Shown: positions 26,457 through 35,488 of the stretch, one piece after another
How positions within the stretch are numbered: the stretch's first letter is position 1
Layout: each line of letters opens with the position of its first letter
Source: Maribellus maritimus
GTDB taxonomy: Bacteria; Bacteroidota; Bacteroidia; Bacteroidales; Prolixibacteraceae
Direction of reading: 5' to 3'
Length of the DNA stretch: 41,310 nucleotides
Assembly: GCF_022267315.1 (NCBI RefSeq)
Contig: NZ_JAIKLE010000046.1
Location: forward strand, 1 to 41,310
Translations under genes and position numbers: made by a program
The notes under the pieces: generated by a model
The model's database searches: none
Seen by the model: only the letters and a program-made list of their open reading frames with translations
What the model was told of the DNA's origin: nothing

Positions 26457-27074
26457 TTAGGCTTTTGTTTGATGTTCGTATCTGAAATACATAACTGCCC
26501 CATAAATTACATGAATAATTCCAAACCCAAGTGCCCATAGTAACAGTGCAAACCTAGGGAAGAGCGCTGCAAGAATCCCCAGAAAGACCTGGATTAAACC
26601 AATATAAAATATTTCCTGACGTGTGAATTTGGCAGCGTTAACCAAGGCCAGGCCGTAAAAAATAAGACAAGCTGGTGAAATGATTTCATAAATTCCCCGA
26701 AATACAAATATAAAAATCAGAATACCTCCGCTAATCAGGGGTATTGCAAGGTTTAACAACATGAGCCGCGAACCGGGGTTCCATATTTTTTTACCTGATT
26801 TTTTTGCCCTTTTGTATGTGAGTAAAACAACGGTAACCAAAGAAATAGCCAATACAGTTAAAGCAATAAAAATTAACTTCGGTATAAGATTACTGCTGTA
26901 TATATCAAAATTTCGGGAGGTATAAATCAATTGATATGCGGCAAAAGCACCAAGCAATGCATAAATACCAATCAGAATTCCCGATAAGCCGCTTAATGAA
27001 AGAAAACGACTTGATTCTTCCATCATTTTTCTGATTTCTTTTATTTCAGCCAGATAATTTTCTGTAGTTTTCAT
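26457..27074 (-). CDS. Six-helix membrane protein, function unknown
   Basis: The 205-residue protein is hydrophobic with about six transmembrane segments (near 23-41, 66-86, 102-125, 128-145, 153-172 and 174-192). The N terminus is cytoplasmic and charged (LAEIKEIRKMMEESSRFLSLSG). No catalytic motif is seen. In Bacteroidota, proteins of this kind are often found next to the same small winged-helix regulator, from general knowledge. It is upstream in an operon with the regulator (four-base gap), and the inverted repeat at 27082-27100 lies just before its start, so it is probably under the same control as creD. A role in envelope homeostasis is inferred from creD only. Confidence 0.75.
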   Translation of the reverse strand: MKTTENYLAEIKEIRKMMEESSRFLSLSGLSGILIGIYALLGAFAAYQLIYTSRNFDIYSSNLIPKLIFIALTVLAISLVTVVLLTYKRAKKSGKKIWNPGSRLMLLNLAIPLISGGILIFIFVFRGIYEIISPACLIFYGLALVNAAKFTRQEIFYIGLIQVFLGILAALFPRFALLLWALGFGIIHVIYGAVMYFRYEHQTKA

Positions 27075-27081
27075 TTTAAAG

Positions 27082-27100
27082 TACTTTGAAATTCAAAGTA
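27082..27100. promoter_or_regulatory. Candidate operator upstream of the membrane-protein/regulator operon
   Basis: TACTTTG (27082-27088) and CAAAGTA (27094-27100) are inverted arms around AAATT, with the same core ACTTTG-N5-CAAAGT as the site before creD. It lies eight bases upstream of the start codon, so a bound protein would block transcription start or translation. Confidence 0.6.
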
Positions 27101-27256
27101 AGTGATTTTATATAAAATTTCAAAATTTATTTTTTGAAGATTGCATATTCAAAAAGAATCTTGAAATTTAAGTGTAATAAAGGCAAAATAGCCTTTTACG
27201 CACTTTTTAAAGCGTACAAGAATCCATATAAACCAAATAAATTTGTTTATAATTTT

Positions 27257-28816
27257 TTATGGTCGTTGTTTGGTAAATTTACACACGGTTGAAGTGTTCT
27301 TATTTTTTATCTCTGTGATATAAATTCCCGGTGTTAACGAGGTAATGTCTACCTGCCCTGTGGAAATATTTGTTTTGCTCAATTGAAGTTGGCCGGTCAA
27401 ATTATAGATGTTTATGTCAAAAGGAACAGGAACTCCCGTAACATTAATTTTATTTGAGGCTGGAGTTGGATAGATTCTTACATCACTTATTTTTAAATCA
27501 GGAGAATTGTGGACGGTGATAATATTAATCGTTTTACTGGTTGTGTCACAGGCCAGGTTTTCGTTGCAAACAGTCAGGCTCACAGTATATTCGCCGTCCA
27601 TTTCGTAACTATGTTCTGTTTGTATCTCCGTACTTGTATTCCCGTCACCAAAATCCCAAAAAACTGAATGGTCAGAAGTTGATTTATTGCTGGCAATAAG
27701 AGTTCTTCCATTTATCTCATAATCAAAGTCAACAGCCGGGCAAATCTGGTCGAACAAAAAATCTGTTATTTTGTGTTGGATGGTATCCCAGTATTCATTC
27801 GGTCCTTCCGGTGGAAACTCGCCGGTATCGACGCCGTAAAATTCGTGATTTTTGTTTTCCACGAAATAAGTTTCAGGTATAACTCCGCGATTGTTCAAGG
27901 CAGTATCTATGCAAAAACTTCCATATGTTTCGGGCATATTGAAACTGGCAATTGGATTTTCGGGGATATTTCCTTCCAGCGGAATTCCTTTTCGGAACGG
28001 AACAATTTCATCGTCTTCGCCATGAATTAAAAGCAGCGGCGTATTATTGTCTTCAATCGCTTCGGTATCCAACACAGCTCCCCATAATGAAACTGCCGCT
28101 GCAGGCATTGAATTACTCCCTTCAATGCCAACCATGTCTAATCCTCCAAGCGAGGGGGAGGCAAATACACCTTCAGGTATTTCACTCTCTTTATTGATAT
28201 ATAACGTGGATAAAGTTTGAATGCCACCGGCACTACTCCCAACCAAAAAGATTTTTGAAGAATCAATTCCAAATTCATCTGCATTGTGTTTCAAAAAACG
28301 GATAGCTGCCCTGCTATCTTGTATACATCGGTAAGCAGCTCTGTATGCATTTTCTTCGTTAACACTTAACCTTACGATTATACCTAACACTCTTGAAACT
28401 ACTGCCCCCATCCCAAGCCGGTAATCGATCGTTGTTGTAACAAATCCTTTACGGGCGAATGAATCGCACATTGCAACCATATCTTCGTTGTGTCTCGAGC
28501 CGATTAAAAATGCTCCGCTATGTGAAAATATAATTGCCGGGCGTTTGGTAATTGTGTCGGTTTTGGGCATAAAAATGTCTATATACAATGGTCGGGTTTC
28601 TGTTGTATTTTCGCCATCATGGATGTTATATGCAGAAAGAAAAGATATTGGATTATTTAGCCATTCGCCGTTTGCGTATTCCACGTTTTTTAGTGTATCA
28701 ACTTCTTCAAATATGGTTTCTGTATATCGGAAAGGTTGTGAAAAAGCATTAAAATATACAAATGCAAAAAAGGAAATTGAAATAAGTATTTTGTTGTTTT
28801 CAATAAATTTTTTCAT
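27257..28816 (-). CDS. Alpha/beta-hydrolase esterase with PKD domain and T9SS sorting signal
   Basis: The 519-residue exported protein has a signal peptide (1-26), an alpha/beta-hydrolase domain (about 35-360), a PKD domain (about 362-432; VFWDFGDGNTSTEIQTEHSY) and a C-terminal type IX secretion sorting domain (about 442-519; VRIYPTPASNKINVTG, NIYNLTGQLQL, LTPGIYITEI). The catalytic triad can be followed: nucleophile Ser195 in GSSAGG, Asp268 or Asp269 in LLIHGEDDEIVPF, His324 in NKNHEF; an oxyanion HSGAFLIG replaces the usual HGGG. It should be secreted across the outer membrane and act as a carboxylesterase, perhaps a feruloyl- or acetyl-esterase. It follows the aminotransferase by 35 bases on the same strand, yet the function seems unrelated. 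Confidence 0.85.
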   Translation of the reverse strand: MKKFIENNKILISISFFAFVYFNAFSQPFRYTETIFEEVDTLKNVEYANGEWLNNPISFLSAYNIHDGENTTETRPLYIDIFMPKTDTITKRPAIIFSHSGAFLIGSRHNEDMVAMCDSFARKGFVTTTIDYRLGMGAVVSRVLGIIVRLSVNEENAYRAAYRCIQDSRAAIRFLKHNADEFGIDSSKIFLVGSSAGGIQTLSTLYINKESEIPEGVFASPSLGGLDMVGIEGSNSMPAAAVSLWGAVLDTEAIEDNNTPLLLIHGEDDEIVPFRKGIPLEGNIPENPIASFNMPETYGSFCIDTALNNRGVIPETYFVENKNHEFYGVDTGEFPPEGPNEYWDTIQHKITDFLFDQICPAVDFDYEINGRTLIASNKSTSDHSVFWDFGDGNTSTEIQTEHSYEMDGEYTVSLTVCNENLACDTTSKTINIITVHNSPDLKISDVRIYPTPASNKINVTGVPVPFDINIYNLTGQLQLSKTNISTGQVDITSLTPGIYITEIKNKNTSTVCKFTKQRP

Positions 28817-28851
28817 CTGTGTATTTCAAAAAAACGAATGTAGAAAATATT

Positions 28852-29985
28852 TTAATTTAATCCTGTAATTTTTTGTTTCTCAAGAATATAATTTTCCAGG
28901 TTTACGAGTGCTTCTTTCATATTTTTTCGTGCAAATCCAATTCTGAAATAGTTTCCGGCAAACTTGTAAACAGAGGAGGGGAGAAGCATTACACTTTTTT
29001 GTTCTACCAAATCGATACAAAACTGTTGAACGCTTAACTCGGTTTTTAATCCGGGAAAAGCGATTGGCCCTGCTTTGGGAGGACACCATTCAAACATGGT
29101 TTTATGTTTTCTAAAAAATAGATTTAATGTCTCCAGATTTTCTAAAATAATTTTGAGATTTCTTTTGAAAATTTTGTCTTTATTTCGTAAAGCAATGATG
29201 GAGAGAATTTCACTAGGGGCATTGTTGCAAATGGTGGTATAATCTTTAAACGATGCAATTTCCTGCATCAGTCTTTTGTTTTTTGATGTAAGCCATCCGA
29301 TTCGTAATCCAGGCAGAGCAAAACTTTTTGATAGTCCGAAAAGCGAAATTGCATTTTCGTATAAATCAGAAGCGGAAGGCAGCTGGTCTTTGGGCGTGTA
29401 TTCCAGAAAACGGTACATTTCGTCGGAAAAAAGAAGGATGTTACTTTGTTTGCAAAGACTTATGATTTCGAGCAAATTTTCTTTTGAAATGGTTGCGCCG
29501 GTTGGATTATGCGGAAAATTGATGACAATTAACTTTGTGTTTTTCTGAATCAGCGACTCCAGCTCAGCGATATTGAACTGCCAACCTTTTTGGTATTGGG
29601 GTGCCCATTTTGAAACCTCACAGCCCATTGAATTTGCTATTTCAAACAACGATTGGTAACCGGGGAAGGTAGAGATAACATGATCTCCTCTTTCCAGCAT
29701 ACAATTCATCGCTACAAAAATACCTTCTTCAGGGACCATTACGTTTATTTCATCGGCTGAAATGCTGTGATATAATTTTACGATCTCAGCCTTTAACTTT
29801 GGGTGACCGCTTGATTCGGTGTAACCTAGTTTTAAATTTTCCCACAAATAATGGGTTTCTGCATCAGCCATCTGCATCAGTTCATGCAATGACAATGATT
29901 CGCAATCGGAACTGCTTAATAAATATTTTGAAGTGAATTCATACTTTGCAAAATAACGTTCGAGTTCGAATGGGTTGATTTTCAT
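28852..29985 (-). CDS. PLP-dependent class I/II aminotransferase
   Basis: The 377-residue protein is a fold-type I aminotransferase. Cofactor motifs are NFPHNPTG with Asn160, SDEMYRFLEY with Asp188 and Tyr191, the Schiff-base Lys220 in GLSKSFALPGLRIGWL, with Arg228 as a phosphate ligand, and FRIGFARKN with the carboxylate-binding Arg near the end. Its substrate cannot be read: length and sequence style fit the aspartate/aromatic group or the capreomycidine-synthase-like branch. It lies 14 bases after ilvA on the same strand, so a role in isoleucine or threonine metabolism is the first guess, but 2-oxobutanoate is not normally a direct aminotransferase target in that pathway. Confidence 0.85.
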   Translation of the reverse strand: MKINPFELERYFAKYEFTSKYLLSSSDCESLSLHELMQMADAETHYLWENLKLGYTESSGHPKLKAEIVKLYHSISADEINVMVPEEGIFVAMNCMLERGDHVISTFPGYQSLFEIANSMGCEVSKWAPQYQKGWQFNIAELESLIQKNTKLIVINFPHNPTGATISKENLLEIISLCKQSNILLFSDEMYRFLEYTPKDQLPSASDLYENAISLFGLSKSFALPGLRIGWLTSKNKRLMQEIASFKDYTTICNNAPSEILSIIALRNKDKIFKRNLKIILENLETLNLFFRKHKTMFEWCPPKAGPIAFPGLKTELSVQQFCIDLVEQKSVMLLPSSVYKFAGNYFRIGFARKNMKEALVNLENYILEKQKITGLN

Positions 29986-29999
29986 GATATTAACTGTTT

Positions 30000-31262
30000 T
30001 TAAATCAGAAACTGAAATAAATCCTGCTTTTCATTTAAATATTCATAAATAAAGCCATTCTTTTCCATACGTTGAATCAGGCCCAAATAGTCTTCTTTTT
30101 TCTGTACTTCAACTCCGATAACTGCAGGTCCTTTTTCACGGTTGGTCTTTTTTGAATATTCAAAATGGGTAACATCGTCGGTAGGTCCCAAAACTACATC
30201 AACAAAAGTTCGCAATGCACCTGCACGCTGTGGAAAACGGACAATAAAATAATGTTTTAATCCTTCGTAAAGCAGCGAGCGCTCTTTTATTTCTTCCGTT
30301 CGGGTAATATCATTGTTGCTGCCACTGACAATACAAACTACATTTTTTCCTTTTATTTCTTCTCGGTAAAAATCAAGCGCAGCAATGGAAAGCGCCCCTG
30401 CAGGTTCAACAACAATGGCATCGCGGTTGTACAGTTCCAGAATTTTCGTGCAAATCCGTCCTTCGGGAACAGCTACCAGATCGTCGATTACTTTTTGGCA
30501 AATTTCAAATGTATATTCTCCAACGCGCTGAACTGCAGCTCCGTCAACAAATTTATCGATGTTTTCCAGCTCGGTAACTTTTCCTGTATCAAAAGAATGT
30601 TTCATTGATGGTGCACCAGCGGGTTCAACCCCAATAATTTTTGTTTGCGGGTTGGTTTGTTTAAAATATGCGCCAATTCCGGCAGCCAATCCGCCACCAC
30701 CAACAGGAATAAAAATATAATCAATCTGCTCAACTGAATCCTGTAAAATTTCCAGTCCAACCGTCGCCTGCCCCTCAATAATCTGAGGATCATCGAAGGG
30801 GTGAATAAAAGCCATCCCTGTTTTTTTACAGTCTTCCATTGCAGCATTGTGAGCAGCATCGTAGGTGTCTCCAATCAGCACAACTTCCACGTTGTCTTTC
30901 CCAAACATTTCAACTTGTCTTATTTTTTGTTTAGGAGTGGTGGCCGGCATGTAAATTTTACCTTTGATTCCAAGCTTTCGGCACGAATAAGCTACTCCCT
31001 GTGCATGGTTTCCCGCGCTCGCACAAACAACTCCTTTTTTGAATTCTTCTTTTGAAAGCTGAACGATTTTGTTAAAGGCTCCTCTTAATTTATAAGAGCG
31101 AACAATCTGTAAGTCTTCACGCTTGAGCAGGATGTTCGCATTGAATTCTTCTGACAGATTCAAATTCTTTTGAAGCGGAGTTTTTAATATGACGTCATTT
31201 AGATTGATCTTCGCTTTAGTGATGTCTTTTAGTTGTGGAAAATATGATTTTGCGCTGTTCAT
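30000..31262 (-). CDS. ilvA: Threonine ammonia-lyase (biosynthetic, short form)
   Basis: IlvA deaminates threonine to 2-oxobutanoate, the first step of isoleucine synthesis. The start at 31262 (MNSAKSYF) gives 420 residues; an upstream in-frame ATG at 31280 lies inside the predicted -7 box (31278-31285), so it would not be transcribed. The PLP Lys58 lies in KREDLQIVRSYKLRGA and the glycine loop is VPVGGGGLAAG. A single C-terminal regulatory ACT-like domain (about 330-420; HYFIVRFPQRAGALRTFVDV) marks the short form, found in Gram-positives and Bacteroidota, rather than the two-domain E. coli type. Downstream is an aminotransferase at 14 bases. No leader peptide precedes it. Confidence 0.93.
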   Translation of the reverse strand: MNSAKSYFPQLKDITKAKINLNDVILKTPLQKNLNLSEEFNANILLKREDLQIVRSYKLRGAFNKIVQLSKEEFKKGVVCASAGNHAQGVAYSCRKLGIKGKIYMPATTPKQKIRQVEMFGKDNVEVVLIGDTYDAAHNAAMEDCKKTGMAFIHPFDDPQIIEGQATVGLEILQDSVEQIDYIFIPVGGGGLAAGIGAYFKQTNPQTKIIGVEPAGAPSMKHSFDTGKVTELENIDKFVDGAAVQRVGEYTFEICQKVIDDLVAVPEGRICTKILELYNRDAIVVEPAGALSIAALDFYREEIKGKNVVCIVSGSNNDITRTEEIKERSLLYEGLKHYFIVRFPQRAGALRTFVDVVLGPTDDVTHFEYSKKTNREKGPAVIGVEVQKKEDYLGLIQRMEKNGFIYEYLNEKQDLFQFLI

Positions 31263-31277
31263 TTCAAATATTTTCAG

Positions 31278-31285
31278 CAAAGATA
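31278..31285 (-). promoter_or_regulatory. Probable ilvA promoter -7 box
   Basis: Read on the minus strand this is TATCTTTG, matching TAnnTTTG, 16 bases upstream of the chosen ilvA start. A transcription start near 31270 would leave a very short leader. No exact TTTG box was found at -33. Confidence 0.45.
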
Positions 31286-31415
31286 GCGATTAAATGAGAG
31301 TAGAGAACTCTATTTATACTGACTTAAAATTATGATAAAATTGGATGATTAAAAATGAGATGCTAGAGATTTTATTTATTTTCAGGCAGAATATTCTCAG
31401 ACAATACTTATTAAA

Positions 31416-32366
31416 ATGAAACATCTTGAAAGCGCATTAAAACAGGAAAATCAGTGGTGGAAATATTTGCTGGTTTTGCTTATTGGTTTTTTAGGCGGGC
31501 AAATTATCGGAGCCATTCCACTGGTTGTTGCAATGGGAATCGGAGCAGCACGAAATGGTGGGAATATAGTGACTCCTGATAATCCGATGGATTTTTCGGC
31601 CTACGGAATTGACCCGAATCTGGGATTGGTATTGATGGTATTCCCGTTTCTGGTAATGCTTTTTATATCTGTTCTTTTAATTAAAGCTTTTCACAAACGA
31701 AGTTTTATAGAAGTGATTAATGGCGGAGGCGCTTTTAGATGGAGAAGGTTTTGGAAAGGTTTTTTGGTGTGGGGAGTATTTGCGGTTATTCTTTTGGTTG
31801 CAAGTCTCTTATTTGATCGTGAGAATTATGAATTGAATTTTCAGCTTTCAAAATTTGTTCCGCTGGTTATTATTTCTTTGTTGTTGATTCCATTTCAGGC
31901 TGGTACTGAAGAGTTTTTTTTTCGGGGCTATCTGGCACAGGGTGTTGGCTCGTGGACCAAAAAGCGATGGCTGGCGGTACTCGTGCCATCTGTCTTTTTT
32001 GCATTGTTACATGGAATGAATCCGGAAATTAAAGAGTTTGGTTTCTGGACAATGATACCCAGTTATATTTTGTTTGGAATTGTATTTGGAGTTATTTCAA
32101 TTTTGGATGATGGAATTGAGTTGGCCATTGGCGTACATTCTGTAAACAATATTTTTTCTTCTATTTTTGTAACCAGCAAATCTTCCGTATTACAAACTCC
32201 GGCGATGTTTATTCAAAAAGAAGTTGATCCGTCGGGTGAGTTTTGGGGATTGCTTGTTGTATCAATTGTTTTTATTTTGGTTGTATCGTACAAAAGCGGC
32301 TGGAATTATCAAATTTTGTTTTCAGGTATTCAGCAGAGAAATGAGGGCGATTTGGAAGAGGCTTAG
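31416..32366 (+). CDS. CPBP-family intramembrane glutamic endopeptidase (Abi/CAAX protease-like)
   Basis: The 316-residue protein has about eight hydrophobic segments and the three signature motifs of the CPBP (Rce1-like) intramembrane proteases: EEFFFRGYL (E165, E166, R170), FFALLHG (H199) and HSVNNIF (H241, N245). These residues form the glutamate/histidine catalytic site in the membrane. Bacterial relatives are linked to bacteriocin self-immunity or protein maturation, but no bacteriocin or peptide-precursor gene is nearby. It stands alone between ilvA (divergent) and a degenerate gene. A loop at about 43-70 is an extended non-membrane insertion. Confidence 0.88.
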   Translation: MKHLESALKQENQWWKYLLVLLIGFLGGQIIGAIPLVVAMGIGAARNGGNIVTPDNPMDFSAYGIDPNLGLVLMVFPFLVMLFISVLLIKAFHKRSFIEVINGGGAFRWRRFWKGFLVWGVFAVILLVASLLFDRENYELNFQLSKFVPLVIISLLLIPFQAGTEEFFFRGYLAQGVGSWTKKRWLAVLVPSVFFALLHGMNPEIKEFGFWTMIPSYILFGIVFGVISILDDGIELAIGVHSVNNIFSSIFVTSKSSVLQTPAMFIQKEVDPSGEFWGLLVVSIVFILVVSYKSGWNYQILFSGIQQRNEGDLEEA

Positions 32367-32630
32367 TGAAAAAAATTGGGGCTGTTCTAAATTCTTGCTA
32401 AACGATGCTTAAATCAGATGTAAATTCAACGAATAATTTTATCGTCTTTTTTACAACTTCTTGTTTATGGCTTATATTTATCGCGAATAAAAGCTTCAAA
32501 TTTTAAATTAAGTGGATTTAAAGGATTAATGATTAATTTTTTTATGAAAAACCAGCATTAGTGTAACCGATAGAGTTTTGCTTGTAATTATACCCTTTTT
32601 GTTTCCGTTTAAAATAAGGAGCATACTTGT
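32367..32630. other. Gene-free stretch after the CPBP gene
   Basis: This AT-rich stretch follows the CPBP stop codon and is full of stop codons in all frames. No recognisable coding remnant was found in it; it may be part of the decayed region whose readable remains begin at 32631. Confidence 0.4.
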
Positions 32631-32928
32631 GGAATTACCGGCGACGGGGCAATCTACAAATTGACAAAAGGTAAATTTGAACTTCTGATATAAAATCTAT
32701 TTAGGAACAGGTATTTTAAGGCTGTTCCAATATCTGAAAATAGTCCCTTAGTGGTTAAGACCTCGGAGAATTTGTATTACTTACAAAGACAAAATAGTTC
32801 CCATTAAACAAAACTTTACTTCAATTAGAGATTTGCAAATTGATAACAAATCAAATATTTGGATTGCCACAGAAGAAGGATTGTGCAATTTTTGGGGAGG
32901 AGCCTCCGGCTTCATCTTCAAAAATTAA
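32631..32928 (+). pseudogene. Remnant of a two-component-regulator propeller gene
   Basis: Three stretches read as pieces of a beta-propeller sensor of the kind found in Bacteroidota hybrid two-component systems. 32631-32690 encodes GITGDGAIYKLTKGKFELLI before TAA at 32691. The same frame continues to TAA at 32805 with KAVPISENSP and SENLYYLQRQ. A shift by one base then gives KIVPIKQNFTSIRDLQIDNK plus SNIWIATEEGL, the classical D-x-x-x-N-I-W-I-A-T-x-x-G-L repeat, ending at 32926-32928. An in-frame stop, a frameshift and missing ends make it a broken gene. No Y_Y_Y domain, kinase or AraC part remains; a full-length relative elsewhere in the genome is likely. Confidence 0.65.
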
Positions 32929-32986
32929 TTCTGTTGGTAGATTCTTTTTATTACTAATTTATTTCTATATTTCGTAGTGGCAATTC

Positions 32987-33829
32987 ATGATATACAAATC
33001 TATAATGAGACTGCATTTATATCTTTTTACTTTGCTTAACGTTTTGTTGTTTTATTCAAATGGTGTAAATGCTCAGGATAACACAGCTAAAACTTATTAC
33101 CAGCCGTTGCAGGATGTTTTTCAAACGGAATTGGTATATCCGCAGGAAAAAGGTGAGATTCAGCTTACTCTAAATCCTGAATACGGGAGAACGAGGGATT
33201 TGAATCATATTAGCTTTCCCGTCCTTGCGGAATATGGTATAACTGACAATTGGCAGCTTGGATTTAGCTGGAACTCTTTTCAAAATAATTTTGGCGGAAA
33301 TAATATGTCTGTTAGCGGGATTGGTGATATCGAATTTGATACGCAGTATAGCTTTATGAATATTGGTGAAACTAACTTTCACGCAGCGCTTGGTTTTGAG
33401 CTGGAAATACCGTTGAGCAGAGAGGAGAGGGGAATTGGTGAAGGACGCTATGAGTATATGCCTTACTCGTTGTTTGCAGTTGATTTTCCCTCCCTAAACA
33501 ACATTCAGTTTTTTACGCAGGCTGGCTTCAGTTTTTCTCAAAACAAAACAGAAAATGATGAAGAGGAAGGAAACGAATTGTTTTTAAGCGGAGGTTTGTT
33601 TGTGCCGGTGAAAAAAGTAATTTTTGACATTGAATTAACCAGTATTATCAATTTGTGGGAAAACGGAAATGAGAATCAACTCTATCTTACACCCGGAATT
33701 ATTTTAAATTTGCCTGGAGCATGGGAAACAGGATTAGGTACTTCCATCGGATTAAATAAAGAATCGGATAAATATTTAGTACTGGCGATACTAACGTTTG
33801 AATTCAACCTGATGAAAGAAGGTGACTGA
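32987..33829 (+). CDS. Outer-membrane beta-barrel protein (porin-like), function unknown
   Basis: The 280-residue protein (274 if started at the ATG at 33005, which gives the neater signal peptide MRLHLYLFTLLNVLLFYSNG) is exported. The mature part is a series of amphipathic strands with turn-rich links: IQLTLNPEYGRTRD, EYGITDNWQLGFSWN, GIGDIEFDTQYSFM, HAALGFELEIPLS, FTQAGFSFSQN, VIFDIELTSIINLW and ETGLGTSIGLN. It ends in ILTFEFNLMKEGD. That pattern fits a 10- to 12-strand barrel such as the phenol-pathway MetA-like or transporter-type families, with no substrate motif. It lies 31 bases before a sensor kinase on the same strand, so the two may be co-expressed. Confidence 0.65.
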   Translation: MIYKSIMRLHLYLFTLLNVLLFYSNGVNAQDNTAKTYYQPLQDVFQTELVYPQEKGEIQLTLNPEYGRTRDLNHISFPVLAEYGITDNWQLGFSWNSFQNNFGGNNMSVSGIGDIEFDTQYSFMNIGETNFHAALGFELEIPLSREERGIGEGRYEYMPYSLFAVDFPSLNNIQFFTQAGFSFSQNKTENDEEEGNELFLSGGLFVPVKKVIFDIELTSIINLWENGNENQLYLTPGIILNLPGAWETGLGTSIGLNKESDKYLVLAILTFEFNLMKEGD

Positions 33830-33860
33830 ACTGATTTTTAATGAATATTAAGCTTTAGAT

Positions 33861-35429
33861 ATGAAGATTTGGGAAAGAATAATATTGGGCTTTATTTCGG
33901 TAATTATTATTATGATAGTTGTTGATGTTAGTGCTTTGATGAATAACATTGAGATCATTAATCGGGTTGATGATCTGGAAAGTTCAAAGCGGATTGAGTT
34001 AACCCAATCCAATAAAGTGGCTTATATTATCCAACGGATAAAATCGAATTTAAGAGAATTGTTTTTGGAAATAGAAAGTGACGAAAGACCTCATGAAATA
34101 GCCTACGCCAAGGAAGAGGTCAAAATACATATCTCTGATTTACAGTCGTCGTTAAAGATCTTACATAATGCTACAAATACAGGTTATCTCCTTTCTGAAG
34201 AAGAAGATGAATTGGCTGGTGAACAGGAAGAACTTGCAATTATTGATTCCCTCAATGTATTAACTTTTGACTTTGTTGCGGGAGTAAATGAAATTTTGGA
34301 TATGTTGGGAAAAAACGAGACAGACGCTGCTGAAGATATTTTTGAACACAATATAGAACCGGTTTCCAGAAGAATGCAGGATCTAATATCAATACTTGTT
34401 GTGGATGCGGAAGAGGAGGTTGTCTGGGCAATTAATCAGCTTAATTTGAAAGTAGATAAAACCATAAAATTGGGAATTTATCTAACTACATTAAGTATTC
34501 TTTTATCGTTAGCTATTGGGTTTTATATCTCAAAATCAATTTCAAAACCATTGTATAAGCTTATTTCAGGAACGCGGGAGATTGGACAGGGTAATCTGGA
34601 AGTTGAAGTTACCCTGGATACAAAGGGAGAGTTGCAACTACTGGCCAATTCGTTTAATGATATGGTCAGGGAGTTAAAAGCCAGAATTGAGGCAATTGAT
34701 AAACTTAATGAGGAACTGGAAGAATCAAATCAAACCAAGGATAAATATTTTTCCATTATTGCCCACGATCTAAAAAATCCTTTTAATGTCATTCTTGGGT
34801 TTACTGATTTATTGGTCGAGAATTATAAAGATTTTGATGAGGAAAAACGACAGAGGATTATCCGGGAGTTAAATAAATCGTCAAAAGTTATATACGATTT
34901 ACTCGAAAATTTGTTGACCTGGTCACGTTCGCAAAGCGGGAAAATAGAATTATATCCGGAGAACCTGTCTTTGATCTCAATAATAAACAACAGTGTTAAT
35001 TCTTATTCTGGAGTTGCCAAACAAAAGCAGATTACGATTCTGAATAATATTTCGGAAGAGGTAAACATTTATGCTGATGAATTTACAATTACAGTAGCTA
35101 TTAACAACATTTTGAATAACGCGGTTAAATTTACACCTGACAAGGGATTAATAGTTATTTCAGCAATTAAAAGCAGAGACATAGCAGAGTTAAGGATAAA
35201 AGATACAGGCATCGGTATGAAAAGTGAAATTATTGAAAATCTATTCCGGTCGAAAAAAGTGACATCCACTCCCGGTACGCGGCGAGAACAAGGCACTGGT
35301 CTTGGCTTAATTCTGATAAAAGATTTTACGGAAAAAAACAAAGGTAGTCTTTCGATTATAAGTGAACCGGAGAAAGGGACAGAGTTCAGGTTATTGCTTC
35401 CGGCAGCAAAACCCGTTTTACAATCTTAA
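33861..35429 (+). CDS. Sensor histidine kinase with HAMP domain
   Basis: The 522-residue protein has an N-terminal transmembrane helix (7-28), an all-helical periplasmic sensor like the 4-helix-bundle of chemoreceptors (about 30-205), a second membrane helix (about 208-228), a HAMP linker (about 229-282; SKPLYKLISGTREIGQGNLE) and a kinase core. The phospho-acceptor is His302 in YFSIIAHDLKNPFN; ATP-binding motifs are NNILNNAVKF, DTGIGMK and GTGLGLILI. No receiver or output domain is fused and no response regulator is nearby. The core closely resembles that of the TPR kinase at 18365 (both NQTK..FSIIAHDLK.PFN.ILGF). The upstream barrel gene is 31 bases away. Confidence 0.93.
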   Translation: MKIWERIILGFISVIIIMIVVDVSALMNNIEIINRVDDLESSKRIELTQSNKVAYIIQRIKSNLRELFLEIESDERPHEIAYAKEEVKIHISDLQSSLKILHNATNTGYLLSEEEDELAGEQEELAIIDSLNVLTFDFVAGVNEILDMLGKNETDAAEDIFEHNIEPVSRRMQDLISILVVDAEEEVVWAINQLNLKVDKTIKLGIYLTTLSILLSLAIGFYISKSISKPLYKLISGTREIGQGNLEVEVTLDTKGELQLLANSFNDMVRELKARIEAIDKLNEELEESNQTKDKYFSIIAHDLKNPFNVILGFTDLLVENYKDFDEEKRQRIIRELNKSSKVIYDLLENLLTWSRSQSGKIELYPENLSLISIINNSVNSYSGVAKQKQITILNNISEEVNIYADEFTITVAINNILNNAVKFTPDKGLIVISAIKSRDIAELRIKDTGIGMKSEIIENLFRSKKVTSTPGTRREQGTGLGLILIKDFTEKNKGSLSIISEPEKGTEFRLLLPAAKPVLQS

Positions 35430-35488
35430 AACATTTAAACTGCGATTTCAGAAATGATACTTTCCAAATAGAAAGGTACAGAATTGTT

